A stretch of DNA of 29,075 nucleotides from an uncultured delta proteobacterium (GTDB lineage Bacteria; Myxococcota_A; Polyangia; Polyangiales; Polyangiaceae): contig CAIOHM010000548.1 in assembly GCA_903858055.1 (NCBI GenBank), forward strand, positions 1 through 29,075, read 5' to 3'. Both the position numbers and the translations under genes were made by a program. Positions 19,668 through 29,005 of the stretch are shown piece after piece; positions within the stretch are counted from its first letter, which is position 1; the number at the start of each line of letters is the position of its first letter. Below the pieces are notes generated by a model. The model was not told the DNA's origin, made no database searches, and worked only from the letters and a program-made list of their open reading frames with translations.

Positions 19668-19742
19668 CGGACACGTCCGAGCCCCCCGCGCTCCCCCACA
19701 ATGGCCGTGACTCGCGGGCGGAAGAAGGCTTAGGAGCGCGCC

Positions 19743-20723
19743 ATGCTCGACCGTTCCCGCCTCGAGGCCGCCCTCACCCGTACGCTCGACCGCACGGACC
19801 TCTCGCTGCCAGGCGCCTTCCACGGCAAGGTGCGCGACGGCTTCGACCTCCCCGGCGGCGCGAGGCTCCTCGTGGCCTCGGACCGCATCAGCGCGTTCGA
19901 CCACGAGCTCGGCACGATCCCCTTCAAGGGCCAGATCCTCACGGCCTTCTGTGACCACTGGTTCAAGCGCATCGAAGGCGTGCTGCCGCACCACTACCTC
20001 GGCCGCGTGGACCCGACCGCCATCGCCTGCGTGAAGTGCGAGCCGCTCTCGGTCGAGTTCGTGGTCCGCGCCTACGCGACCGGCACCACGGGCACGAGCC
20101 TCTGGACCGCGTACGAGAAGGGCGACCGCGTCTTCTGCGGCCACGTGCTCCCCGAGGGCCTGAAGAAGCACCAGCGCCTCGAGAAGCCCATCCTGACGCC
20201 GACCACGAAGGCGCCGAAGGGGCACCACGACGAGAGCGTTTCGCGCGCGCAGATCCTCGAGCGCGGCCTCATGGACGCCGCGACCTTCGACGCCGCCGAG
20301 AAGCTCGCCCTCGAGCTCTTCCGCCTCGGCCAGGAAGACTGCGCGAAGCAAGGGCTCATGCTCGTCGACACGAAGTACGAGCTCGGCCGCAAGCCCGACG
20401 GCACCCTCGTCATCATCGACGAGATCCACACGCCGGACTCCTCGCGCTTCTGGGAGGCCGCGACCTACGAGCAGCGCCTCGCCGAGGGCGGCGACCCCGA
20501 TCCGCTCGACAAGGACTACGTGCGCCGCTGGCTCCGCTCCGTGGGCTTCGCGGGCGAAGGCACGCCGCCGGCGCTCACCGCCGAGGTGCGCATGGAGGCC
20601 GCGCTCCGCTACGCAAAGGCCTTCGAGCGCATCACGGGCAAGCCCTTCGAGGACGACCTCGAGGAGCCGAAGACCCGCATCGAGCGCAATGTCGCGGCGT
20701 GGGTCACGGCGCACCCCGCATGA
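19743..20723 (+). CDS. purC: SAICAR synthetase (phosphoribosylaminoimidazole-succinocarboxamide synthase)
   Basis: Joins CAIR and aspartate with ATP to give SAICAR in purine synthesis. The 326-residue protein has the nucleotide-binding opening FHGKVRDGFDLPGG, SDRISAFDHELGTIPFKG, EFVVRAYATGTTG, PEGLKKHQRL followed by PILTPTTKAPKGHHDE, and the metal-site region IIDEIHTPDSSRFW. The length is nearer the ~300-residue (yeast Ade1-like) form than the ~240-residue form of E. coli. AGGAG precedes the ATG by seven bases. The next gene starts seven bases after the stop, so purC likely heads a three-gene operon with a reductase and a dioxygenase that have no known part in purine synthesis. Confidence 0.96.
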   Translation: MLDRSRLEAALTRTLDRTDLSLPGAFHGKVRDGFDLPGGARLLVASDRISAFDHELGTIPFKGQILTAFCDHWFKRIEGVLPHHYLGRVDPTAIACVKCEPLSVEFVVRAYATGTTGTSLWTAYEKGDRVFCGHVLPEGLKKHQRLEKPILTPTTKAPKGHHDESVSRAQILERGLMDAATFDAAEKLALELFRLGQEDCAKQGLMLVDTKYELGRKPDGTLVIIDEIHTPDSSRFWEAATYEQRLAEGGDPDPLDKDYVRRWLRSVGFAGEGTPPALTAEVRMEAALRYAKAFERITGKPFEDDLEEPKTRIERNVAAWVTAHPA

Positions 20724-20730
20724 CGAACGC

Positions 20731-21675
20731 GTGAAGACGGCACGCTTCGCGCTCGGCACCATGAACTTCGGCTCCCGAACCAAGGAGCCCGAAGCGCGCG
20801 CGATCGTGGAGCGCTTCGCGGACCTCAGCCCGAGCACGGCGCCGTGCGAGCTCGACACCGCGAACCTCTACGCGAGCGGAGAGAGCGAGCGCATCGTGGG
20901 TCGCGCCGTGAAGGCTGCGCCGGGCCGCTTCGCCGTCGCCACGAAGGTCGGCCTCGACCGCGTGGGAGGCAAAGCAGAGGGCCTCTCACGCCGTGCGCTC
21001 CGCGAGAGCCTCGCGCGGTCTTTGGAGCGCCTCGGCCTCGCGCGCGTGCAGACCTTCTACCTCCACGCCCCCGACCGCGAGACGCCGCTTCGCGAGACGC
21101 TCGAGGCCCTGAAGGAGGTCCGCGACGAGGGGCTATTCGAGACCTGGGGCGTCTCGAACTTCGCCTCGTGGCGCGCGCTCGAAGCCCACGCGCTCGCGCG
21201 CGAGATCGGCTTGCCTGCGCCGGCGCGGAGCCAGATCGTCGACAGCGTGATCGCCCGCGGGATCGAGGTCGAACACCTGGATTTTTGCGCGCACTACGGC
21301 CTCGAAACCGTCGCCTTCAACCCGCTCGCGGGCGGGCTGCTCGCGGGCACGGTCGTACGAGGCTCGGCGCCGCGCGAGGGCCGCTTCCACAAGAATGCAC
21401 TCTACAAGGGTCGCTACCTACGCGACGCGAGCTTCGACGCGGCGGCAGCGCTCGAGACCCTCGCCGGCACGCACGCCCTCACGCTCCTCGAGCTCGCGTA
21501 CCGCTTCGTCGTGCACCATCGAGGTCATGGTTCGGTGCTCCTCGGCCCCTCGCGCGCGGCGCACGTCGACGCCGCGTTCCGCTCCGCCGCCGAGCCTCTG
21601 GCCGCGGATCTGCTGGAGTCCTTGAACCGCCTCGCCACCGCCCTCGGACCGGCGCACGCCCCCTACGCGCGATGA
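20731..21675 (+). CDS. AKR7-like aldo-keto reductase
   Basis: NADPH-dependent reductase of aldehydes or ketones, soluble. The 314-residue protein has the catalytic tetrad: Asp42 and Tyr47 (LDTANLY), Lys72 (VATKVGL) and His112 (FYLHAPD). FYLHAPDRETPLRETL, WGVSNFASW and AFNPLAGGLLAG closely resemble AKR7 (aflatoxin-aldehyde/succinic-semialdehyde reductase) members. The start is taken as GTG at 20731, which gives the first beta strand TARFALGTMNFG; the next ATG (20761) would cut it, and the ATG at 20720 is in another frame. The stop overlaps the next start as ATGA. The substrate is unknown. Confidence 0.9.
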   Translation: MKTARFALGTMNFGSRTKEPEARAIVERFADLSPSTAPCELDTANLYASGESERIVGRAVKAAPGRFAVATKVGLDRVGGKAEGLSRRALRESLARSLERLGLARVQTFYLHAPDRETPLRETLEALKEVRDEGLFETWGVSNFASWRALEAHALAREIGLPAPARSQIVDSVIARGIEVEHLDFCAHYGLETVAFNPLAGGLLAGTVVRGSAPREGRFHKNALYKGRYLRDASFDAAAALETLAGTHALTLLELAYRFVVHHRGHGSVLLGPSRAAHVDAAFRSAAEPLAADLLESLNRLATALGPAHAPYAR

Positions 21676-22448
21676 GCGACGCGCCCCCCCTCACGCCGCT
21701 CGACGAGGTGCGCGAGACTTACGCGCGCGACGGGATCGTGCGCCTCGGCAAGACCGTCGACGACGAGACCCTCGCGGCGCTGCGTGCGCGCTCCGAGGCC
21801 ATCATGCGCGGCGAGGCCCCCGAGCTCGACCTCTTCTTCCAGCACGACTCGGACGACGGCACGTACGGATCGCTCCGGCGCGGCGAGGGGTGGGTCGGGC
21901 CCTCGGACCGCTACCGGAAGATCGAGAAGCTCGAGCGCGACGTGCTCTTTCGTGCACTCCTCACGCATCCAAGCCACGAGCGCGTCGTCCGCGCGTTCGT
22001 CGAAGGCCCGGTGCACCTCTACCGCGCCGTGCTGTTCCACAAGGCGCCGGGCACCTCGAGCCCCATTCCTTGGCACCAGGACGGCGGAACGTTTTGGGGG
22101 CTCAGCGAAGACCCGAGCGTGCAGATCTGGACAGCCCTCGACGATGCCCCCGAGGAGAGCGGCTGCGTGGAGGCGATCCCCGGGAGCCACGTGCACGGCC
22201 TCGCCACGCGACTCGGAGGCGTGGTGCCCGACGACGTCGCCGCGCGCGCCGACGCGGAAGCGCGCGCGATCCCGTTCCCCGCGAAGGCCGGCGAGTCCCT
22301 CTTGATTCACAACATGGTGTGGCACCGCTCCGCCGGAAACCGCACCGAGCTCCCGCGCCGCGGGTTTACGGCCTGCTACCTGCACGCGGGCGTCCGCTGC
22401 CTCCGCAAGAAGCGCGCGCCGCGCGTGTTCCCGCTCGTCTTCCCGTGA
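21672..22448 (+). CDS. Phytanoyl-CoA dioxygenase (PhyH)-family Fe(II)/2-oxoglutarate oxygenase
   Basis: Predicted non-haem iron oxygenase that hydroxylates an unactivated carbon using O2 and 2-oxoglutarate. The 258-residue protein has the facial triad: His135 and Asp137 in PWHQDGGTFWG, and His218 in NMVWHRSAGN, with Arg224 or a nearby Arg as the likely 2-oxoglutarate ligand. GCVEAIPGSHVHG (about 164-176) is another PhyH-family hallmark. It is not necessarily specific for phytanoyl-CoA; the family includes enzymes for many small molecules. The ATG overlaps the AKR stop (ATGA), so the two proteins are made together and may act on the same molecule. It converges with an acyl-CoA ligase gene 13 bases away. 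Confidence 0.92.
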   Translation: MSDAPPLTPLDEVRETYARDGIVRLGKTVDDETLAALRARSEAIMRGEAPELDLFFQHDSDDGTYGSLRRGEGWVGPSDRYRKIEKLERDVLFRALLTHPSHERVVRAFVEGPVHLYRAVLFHKAPGTSSPIPWHQDGGTFWGLSEDPSVQIWTALDDAPEESGCVEAIPGSHVHGLATRLGGVVPDDVAARADAEARAIPFPAKAGESLLIHNMVWHRSAGNRTELPRRGFTACYLHAGVRCLRKKRAPRVFPLVFP

Positions 22449-22461
22449 GCATACGCGCCGC

Positions 22462-24105
<1,644 letters not shown>

Positions 24106-24172
24106 GGTCCATCGACGCGCGCGCCGGTGCAAGCCCGACGCCATCGCGCCGAGGCCCCGCCGGCCGCCGAGG

Positions 24173-25348
24173 CTAGGCCGCCATGGGCCAGGGCATGAGC
24201 AGCAGCACGAAGGTCACGAGCGTGCACCATGCAATGACTTGGCGACTCCGCGTAAGCCCTTCGCCCTCGACGCTCGGGTGCGCGAGCCCCGGGTCGGCGA
24301 AGCCCGCTTGCGCGAGATCGGTGCCGACGAACGTGGCCACGGCGAAGAGCCAGAGCGCGGTCATGCCCTCGCTCGTGCGGACCACGACGCTCGACCCCGC
24401 CCACGAGAGCGCGAGCGTCGAGAGGATGCGCGCCTGGGGCCCCATGCCGTTCGCCCGTGGCACGCCGGCAATCACGGCCACGAGCTCGGCCCACACGAAC
24501 CAGAAGGTCGCGCGGCCCGCGTGAGGCACCAGCGCGAAGCCCTCGCCGCGCAGCGACGCGAGGAGCCCGGGACCGACCGCGAGCAGGAGAAACGCGAGGA
24601 ACATGAGCCGGTGCACCGTCGCCGCGCCGCGCGCCCAACGGTTGCCGAAGAGCGCCGTCGCCACGTGCCCGCCGTCGAGCTGCCCCACGGGGAGGAGGTT
24701 CAGCATCGTGAGCAAGAGCCCGCCCCAGGCACCGAACGCCACGGGCGAAAGCACGAGATCCGTCTCCGCGCCGCCCGGCGGACCGAAGACGCGCTCGAGG
24801 CCGAGCGAGAGGAGCGACGAGCCGAGCTCCACGCCTTGACCGATCGCCTCGAGGTGCGGCACGCGCACCGAGATCGAGACCCCGTAGGCGTAGAGCGGGA
24901 TCGCGAGCGTGAGCCCCGCGATCGGACCCGCCGCGCCGATGTCGAAGAGCTTGCGGCGATCGCGCACCGGGTACGGCATGCGGATGACCGCGCCCATCGT
25001 GCCAAAGGGCGAGACGAACGGGAGCGGCAGGAAATGCGGAAAGCCGACGGGCACGCCGTGAATGCGCGCGGCGACGTAGTGCCCCGCTTCGTGCGTCGCG
25101 AGGATCGCCAGGAGCGAGCCGGCCATCGCGAAGGCGCCCGCGCGCGCTTGGTCGTTGCGGTAGAGGCGCGCGAGGAGATCGAGGAGACCTGGCGTTTCCC
25201 CAGGGAAAAGCTCCACCGGCGTCGCCGCGAGCGCGGTCACGAACATGCTCACGGCCGTGAGCGCGAAGAGCAGAAGCGGCACGAGCGGGCCCGCGGGAGG
25301 AGCGGGCTCCTCGACGGGCACCTGACGGCGGAGGATCCAGCGCCTCAC
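24173..25348 (-). CDS. Site-2-protease-like (M50) intramembrane metalloprotease
   Basis: Polytopic zinc protease that cleaves inside or near membrane segments. The 391-residue protein has HEAGH (His86, Glu87, His90) within a hydrophobic helix and the second metal motif NLLPVGQLDGG with Asp225. Conserved neighbours VSPFGTMGAVIRM and FDIGAAGPIAGL match S2P proteins of the type without PDZ domain (EGY-like). There are about eight hydrophobic segments. The start codon is GTG at 25348, overlapping the MBL-fold gene stop by four bases (GTGA). Its substrate is unknown: no anti-sigma factor is adjacent. Being in an operon with a thiolase and an acyl-CoA ligase is unusual for this family. Confidence 0.92.
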   Translation of the reverse strand: MRRWILRRQVPVEEPAPPAGPLVPLLLFALTAVSMFVTALAATPVELFPGETPGLLDLLARLYRNDQARAGAFAMAGSLLAILATHEAGHYVAARIHGVPVGFPHFLPLPFVSPFGTMGAVIRMPYPVRDRRKLFDIGAAGPIAGLTLAIPLYAYGVSISVRVPHLEAIGQGVELGSSLLSLGLERVFGPPGGAETDLVLSPVAFGAWGGLLLTMLNLLPVGQLDGGHVATALFGNRWARGAATVHRLMFLAFLLLAVGPGLLASLRGEGFALVPHAGRATFWFVWAELVAVIAGVPRANGMGPQARILSTLALSWAGSSVVVRTSEGMTALWLFAVATFVGTDLAQAGFADPGLAHPSVEGEGLTRSRQVIAWCTLVTFVLLLMPWPMAA

Positions 25349-26190
25349 GTGTACCGCGCCTCGGCACCGGCGCCGCTCACGCGCACGCGCTCCTCGGCCA
25401 CGAGCTTCTCGAGGTGCGCCTCGAGGCTCAGGCGCGCGAAGGGGCGGCTCGCGATCGGCACGTCACCGTAAACGGTGTCGACGAGCTCGTTCACGGTGCG
25501 GCCCGGCGCGATCGTGAGCACGTCGACGATGCGGGCCTCGCGCCCCAGGCGATGGGCGACGTACGCGCGGCAAAGGCGCTCCGGTCGCTCGATGGGCTCG
25601 CCGTGGGCCGGGTACGCAACGAAGCCGTCGAGAGCACCGATGCGCCGCAGCTGGCGCAGGTACTCGGCCATGTCGCCGTCGCCGCTCGCGGGCGGAACGA
25701 GGATCGTGCCCGTGCCCGCGAGCATGTCGCCGACGACGAGCTCGCGCGTACGTGCAGAGTGCAAGCACACGTGGCCCGGCGCATGACCCGGCGTGTGGAG
25801 CACCTCCCACGCGGTGGGCACGGGGCCCTCCAGGACGATGCGCTCGCCGTCGCGAAGCAGGCGCGCGGCGTTGAGCGGCAGACGCGCCTCGGTCTCTGCG
25901 TGCATCCACAGGGGAAGCCCGAGCTCACGCGCGAGGAATTCGGCTCCGCCCACGTGGTCTTTGTGGTGATGCGTGACGACGATCGCAACCAACGAACGCC
26001 CGGAAAGCGAAAAAGCGCGCGCCCACTCGAGGAACGCGCGCCGCTCGTCTTCGTACGGCGTCGCCGGCTCGACGAGGACGACCTCGCGCGAGCCGAGCGC
26101 ATAGGAGTTGGTGTGGGTCGCGGGAGGAATCGTGGGCGTGCGGAAGGAGGCGAGCTCCACCGCGGCCGACAGACTCCGCGGGCCGCGCAT
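25345..26190 (-). CDS. Metallo-beta-lactamase-fold hydrolase (LACTB2/glyoxalase II-like)
   Basis: Two-metal hydrolase of unknown substrate. The 281-residue protein has the MBL motif THHHKDHVGG (His74, His76, Asp78, His79), His136 in HTPGHAPGH, Asp155 in VVGDML and His196 in AYPAHGEP: all five metal motifs are present. The C-terminal 80 residues (YVAHRLGREARIVDVL and following) look like the winged-helix tail of LACTB2-type proteins. LACTB2 in mammals is an endoribonuclease, whereas operon neighbours would favour a thioester or acyl substrate; sequence does not decide. The ATG at 26190 shares one base with the thiolase stop (TGATG), and its own stop overlaps the next start. Confidence 0.92.
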   Translation of the reverse strand: MRGPRSLSAAVELASFRTPTIPPATHTNSYALGSREVVLVEPATPYEDERRAFLEWARAFSLSGRSLVAIVVTHHHKDHVGGAEFLARELGLPLWMHAETEARLPLNAARLLRDGERIVLEGPVPTAWEVLHTPGHAPGHVCLHSARTRELVVGDMLAGTGTILVPPASGDGDMAEYLRQLRRIGALDGFVAYPAHGEPIERPERLCRAYVAHRLGREARIVDVLTIAPGRTVNELVDTVYGDVPIASRPFARLSLEAHLEKLVAEERVRVSGAGAEARYT

Positions 26191-27380
26191 CAGACCTTCT
26201 CGAAGACCACCGCGACCGCTTCGCCGCCGCCGATGCACAGCGTGGCGAGGCCGCGCTTGGCGCCCGTGTCTTGCATGGTGTGCACGAGCGTCGTGACGAT
26301 GCGCGCGCCGGAGGCGCCGATGGGGTGGCCGATCGAGACCGCGCCGCCGCGCACGTTGACCTTGGCGAGGTCGATGCCGCAGAGCTTCGCGGCGACCATG
26401 GGGACCACCGCGAACGCCTCGTTGATCTCCCAGAGGTCGATGTCGTTCACGCCGAGGCCGAGGCGCGCGAGCACGTTGTCGATCGCCTTCGCCGGAGCCG
26501 TGGTGAACCACTCGGGGGCATGGGCGCCGTTGGCCCAGCCGGTGATGCGTGCGATCGGGGAGAGGCCGTTCGCCTTCACCGCCTCTTCGCTCGCGAGCAC
26601 GAGCGCCGAGGCGCCGTCGTTGATGCTCGAGGCGTTCGCGGCCGTGATGGTGCCGTTCTTGTCGAAGGCCGGGCGCAGCGCGCCAAACTTCGCGGGGTCG
26701 CCCTTCGCGGGCTCTTCGTCGGTGACGAAGGCGATGGGGTCGCCCTTGCGCTGCGGGATCATGACCGCCTCGATCTCGCGGGCGAAGAGGCCCTCCTTCT
26801 GGGCGGCGACGGCGCGGCGGAAGGACTCCTTGGCGCAGTCGTCTTGGGCCTCGCGCGTGAACCCGTGCTCCTTGGCGCAGAGTTCGCCGCAGTTGCCCAT
26901 GTGCACGTTGCCGTAGGGATCCCACAGGCCATCGTGGATCATGCCGTCGATGACCTGACCGTTGCCCATACGGTAACCATCACGCGCCTTGGTGAGGTAA
27001 TACGGCGCATTGGTCATGGACTCCATGCCGCCCGCGATGACGAGGTTCGCGTCGCCGAGGGCGAGCGCGCGCTCGCCGAAGACGATGCTCTGAAGGCCCG
27101 AGCCGCAGACCTTGCCCACGGTGGTGGCGGGCGTGGTGTTCGGGAGGCCCGCCTTGATCATCGCCTGGCGAGCCGGGGCTTGCCCCACGGCCGCCGTGAG
27201 CACGTTCCCCATGAACACTTCGTCGACCTTCGAGCCGTCGAGCTTGGCGCGCGAGAGGGCGCCCTTGATGGCGGCAGCGCCGAGCTCGGGGGCCGAGAGA
27301 CCCGCGAAGGCACCTTGGAACGAGCCGATGGCGGTACGAGCGGCCGAGACGACGTAGAGGGGGGGAAGCTTCTGGGACAT
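26190..27380 (-). CDS. Acetyl-CoA acetyltransferase (thiolase II)
   Basis: Condenses two acetyl-CoA to acetoacetyl-CoA or runs the reverse. The 396-residue protein has the nucleophile Cys92 in VGKVCGSGLQ, His352 in GHPIGASGAR, and Cys382 in LCIGGGEA: the complete thiolase set. Residues around GGMESMTNAPY and NEAFAVVPM fit the biosynthetic (AtoB/PhaA-like) subgroup. The ATG at 27380 has GGAG eight bases upstream. It is the first gene of a minus-strand group with overlapping junctions (thiolase, MBL hydrolase, S2P, then an acyl-CoA ligase). An inverted repeat suited to a repressor lies 46 bases upstream. No phaB or phaC is nearby, so a PHB role is not supported. Confidence 0.95.
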   Translation of the reverse strand: MSQKLPPLYVVSAARTAIGSFQGAFAGLSAPELGAAAIKGALSRAKLDGSKVDEVFMGNVLTAAVGQAPARQAMIKAGLPNTTPATTVGKVCGSGLQSIVFGERALALGDANLVIAGGMESMTNAPYYLTKARDGYRMGNGQVIDGMIHDGLWDPYGNVHMGNCGELCAKEHGFTREAQDDCAKESFRRAVAAQKEGLFAREIEAVMIPQRKGDPIAFVTDEEPAKGDPAKFGALRPAFDKNGTITAANASSINDGASALVLASEEAVKANGLSPIARITGWANGAHAPEWFTTAPAKAIDNVLARLGLGVNDIDLWEINEAFAVVPMVAAKLCGIDLAKVNVRGGAVSIGHPIGASGARIVTTLVHTMQDTGAKRGLATLCIGGGEAVAVVFEKV

Positions 27381-27398
27381 GACGGAACTCCGTGCGGG

Positions 27399-27413
27399 CT
27401 CGCGGGTCGCGAG
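27399..27413. repeat. Short hairpin in the thiolase leader
   Basis: CTCGCG and CGCGAG are separated by GGT, making a tight 6-bp hairpin about 20 bases before the thiolase start. It may affect translation or be chance in GC-rich DNA. Confidence 0.3.
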
Positions 27414-27425
27414 GGTCCGGGTTGG

Positions 27426-27445
27426 ACCGAGGAAATCCGCTCGGT
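27426..27445. promoter_or_regulatory. Inverted repeat ACCGAG-N8-CTCGGT upstream of thiolase
   Basis: A perfect 6-bp inverted repeat with an eight-base spacer in the 203-base gap between the divergent thiolase and lipoprotein genes. Size and symmetry fit a dimeric repressor such as a TetR-type regulator of fatty-acid genes, but no such regulator is in the window. The rest of the gap shows no clear promoter. Confidence 0.45.
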
Positions 27446-27583
27446 AGCAGGTTCCCCCGCGGCTTCCACCCCCTCGCCTCGGCCGCCCGACGAACGCCGC
27501 GATGCCCAGAAGAATTCCTTGGCGCTCGTGGGGCGCGCCTTGAGCCTTCGCGATTTTTTCGTTGGCCTGCTAGCGGACGCCGC

Positions 27584-28327
27584 ATGAGCCGCTCCTCGTT
27601 GCTCCTCGCCACCGCCACCCTCGCTTGCGCGGGCGCCGCGTGCGTCCCCTCCGGGAAGGCGCCGCCCTGGGACGCGGGCGCTCCGAAGAAGACCATCGAG
27701 ATCGCCGCCTTCGAGCCCTCGGTGAACGTGATGAGCGAGCCCTTCGCCGACGACTTCACGCGCGACGGCGGAGCCATCGGCGACGACTGGCTCGTGCTCG
27801 ACACCAAGGCATGGAGGATCGAGAACGGCATGCTCTGCGCTCAGAACGCGCGCAACAAGGGCGTGTGGCTCCAGCGCACGCTCCCGCCGAACGCGCGCAT
27901 CGCGTTCACGGCCATGAGCACGAGCGCCGACGGAGACCTCAAGGCGGAGCTCTGGGGCGACGGTACCTCCGGCGCGACCGGCGTCTCGTACGTCGACGCG
28001 ACGAGCTACCTCGTGATCTTTGGCGGCTGGAAGAACCGCATCCACGCCTTCGCGCGCCTGAACGAGCACGGCACCGACCGCCTCGAGGTACCTGTCGTGC
28101 AGGCCGCCGACGACCCGCGCGCCAAGCCGGTGGAACCGAACCGCCCCTACCGCTTCGTCGTCGAGCGCAACGACGGGCGCACCGTGAAGGTCGCCATCGA
28201 TGGCCAGCCTTTCTTCGAGTTCCCGGACACCGCACCGCTCCGCGGCCGCGGGCACGATCACTTCGGCTTCAACGACTGGGAAGTGAAGGTATGCTTCGAC
28301 GACGTGAGCGTCACGCCGCTGCCGTGA
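27584..28327 (+). CDS. Probable lipoprotein with ConA-like/LamG-type domain
   Basis: A 247-residue exported protein of unknown function. Residues 1-20 form a hydrophobic leader followed by Cys (LACAGAACVPSG); the lipobox is not canonical, so lipid attachment at Cys15 or Cys20 is plausible rather than certain. The body resembles the concanavalin-like jelly-roll: FADDFTRDG, WRIENGMLCAQN, YRFVVERNDGRTVKVAIDG, then a final beta segment CFDDVSVTPLP. Such domains bind sugars or act as adhesive modules. The ATG at 27584 places the leader at the N terminus. The next gene follows after 18 bases. Confidence 0.8.
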   Translation: MSRSSLLLATATLACAGAACVPSGKAPPWDAGAPKKTIEIAAFEPSVNVMSEPFADDFTRDGGAIGDDWLVLDTKAWRIENGMLCAQNARNKGVWLQRTLPPNARIAFTAMSTSADGDLKAELWGDGTSGATGVSYVDATSYLVIFGGWKNRIHAFARLNEHGTDRLEVPVVQAADDPRAKPVEPNRPYRFVVERNDGRTVKVAIDGQPFFEFPDTAPLRGRGHDHFGFNDWEVKVCFDDVSVTPLP

Positions 28328-28345
28328 GCCTGCGCCGAAGCCCCC

Positions 28346-29005
28346 ATGGCCCTGCCCCCCAAGAAGCCCCTCGCTCCGCAGACGCCGCCCGAGCGCAACG
28401 TCGAGGCCGAGCTCGCGGCCTACGAGGGCGCGATCGAGCAGTGCCGCGTCGCCTATGAGCGCTACTTCGCGGGGCTCGAGCGCCGCGAACCGCAGGATCT
28501 CCGCAAGCGCTGCGAGGCCATCGCGCGGAGCTTCCCCGAGGGCAGCATCCGCAACTCGGGGCTCAAGTTCCGGCTCCAAACGGCGCGCCAAAAGTGGACC
28601 ACGTACACGCAGCACTGGGCGCGCGTGGTGCGGCAAATCGAAGAGGGTACGTACAAGCGCGATCGCGACCGCGCCGAGAAGCGCTTCGGGCCCGGGGCGC
28701 TCGCTTCCGCCCCGCGCGGTATCGAGGAGATCTCGGGTTCGGACCTCCTCGAAGACGACGACGACAGCGTCACGGACCTGAACGAGCTCGCGCGCCGCGC
28801 CGCCGGCCCCACACAGCCGAAGCTCGTCCCGCCCGCACCGACCTCGCGCTTCGCGATCCCCTCGAGCAGCGGATCGGCCGTTGACCTCGCGACCCCGGCC
28901 CCCCCCTCGAGCGTGCCCATCGTGCCGCGCCCGGCTCCGAGCGCCTCGCGCGCGGCGACGCGAAGGCGGCCTCGCTCACCTACGAGGCCGTGGCCCAGCA
29001 GCTGA
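28346..29005 (+). CDS. MXAN_5187-like protein, N-terminal part (apparent frameshift)
   Basis: The first 115 residues contain a run I associate with the MXAN_5187-type proteins of myxobacteria: AYERYFAGLERREP, IRNSGLKFRLQTAR and ARVVRQIEEGTYKRD. An acidic patch (LLEDDDDSVTD, about 133-143) and a Pro/Ser-rich linker follow. The open frame then stops at 29005 after an Arg-rich, shadow-like tail (from about residue 203), while the expected conserved C-terminal domain is found in another frame (see next entry). So the stated end is likely not the natural end. Function is unknown; it follows the lipoprotein gene by 18 bases. Confidence 0.75.
   Translation: MALPPKKPLAPQTPPERNVEAELAAYEGAIEQCRVAYERYFAGLERREPQDLRKRCEAIARSFPEGSIRNSGLKFRLQTARQKWTTYTQHWARVVRQIEEGTYKRDRDRAEKRFGPGALASAPRGIEEISGSDLLEDDDDSVTDLNELARRAAGPTQPKLVPPAPTSRFAIPSSSGSAVDLATPAPPSSVPIVPRPAPSASRAATRRRPRSPTRPWPSS

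Noticed and set aside
19701..19733. Ten-residue ORF MAVTRGRKKA before purC as a real gene
   Set aside because: Too short to support alone and without its own ribosome-binding site; kept only as part of the leader observation.
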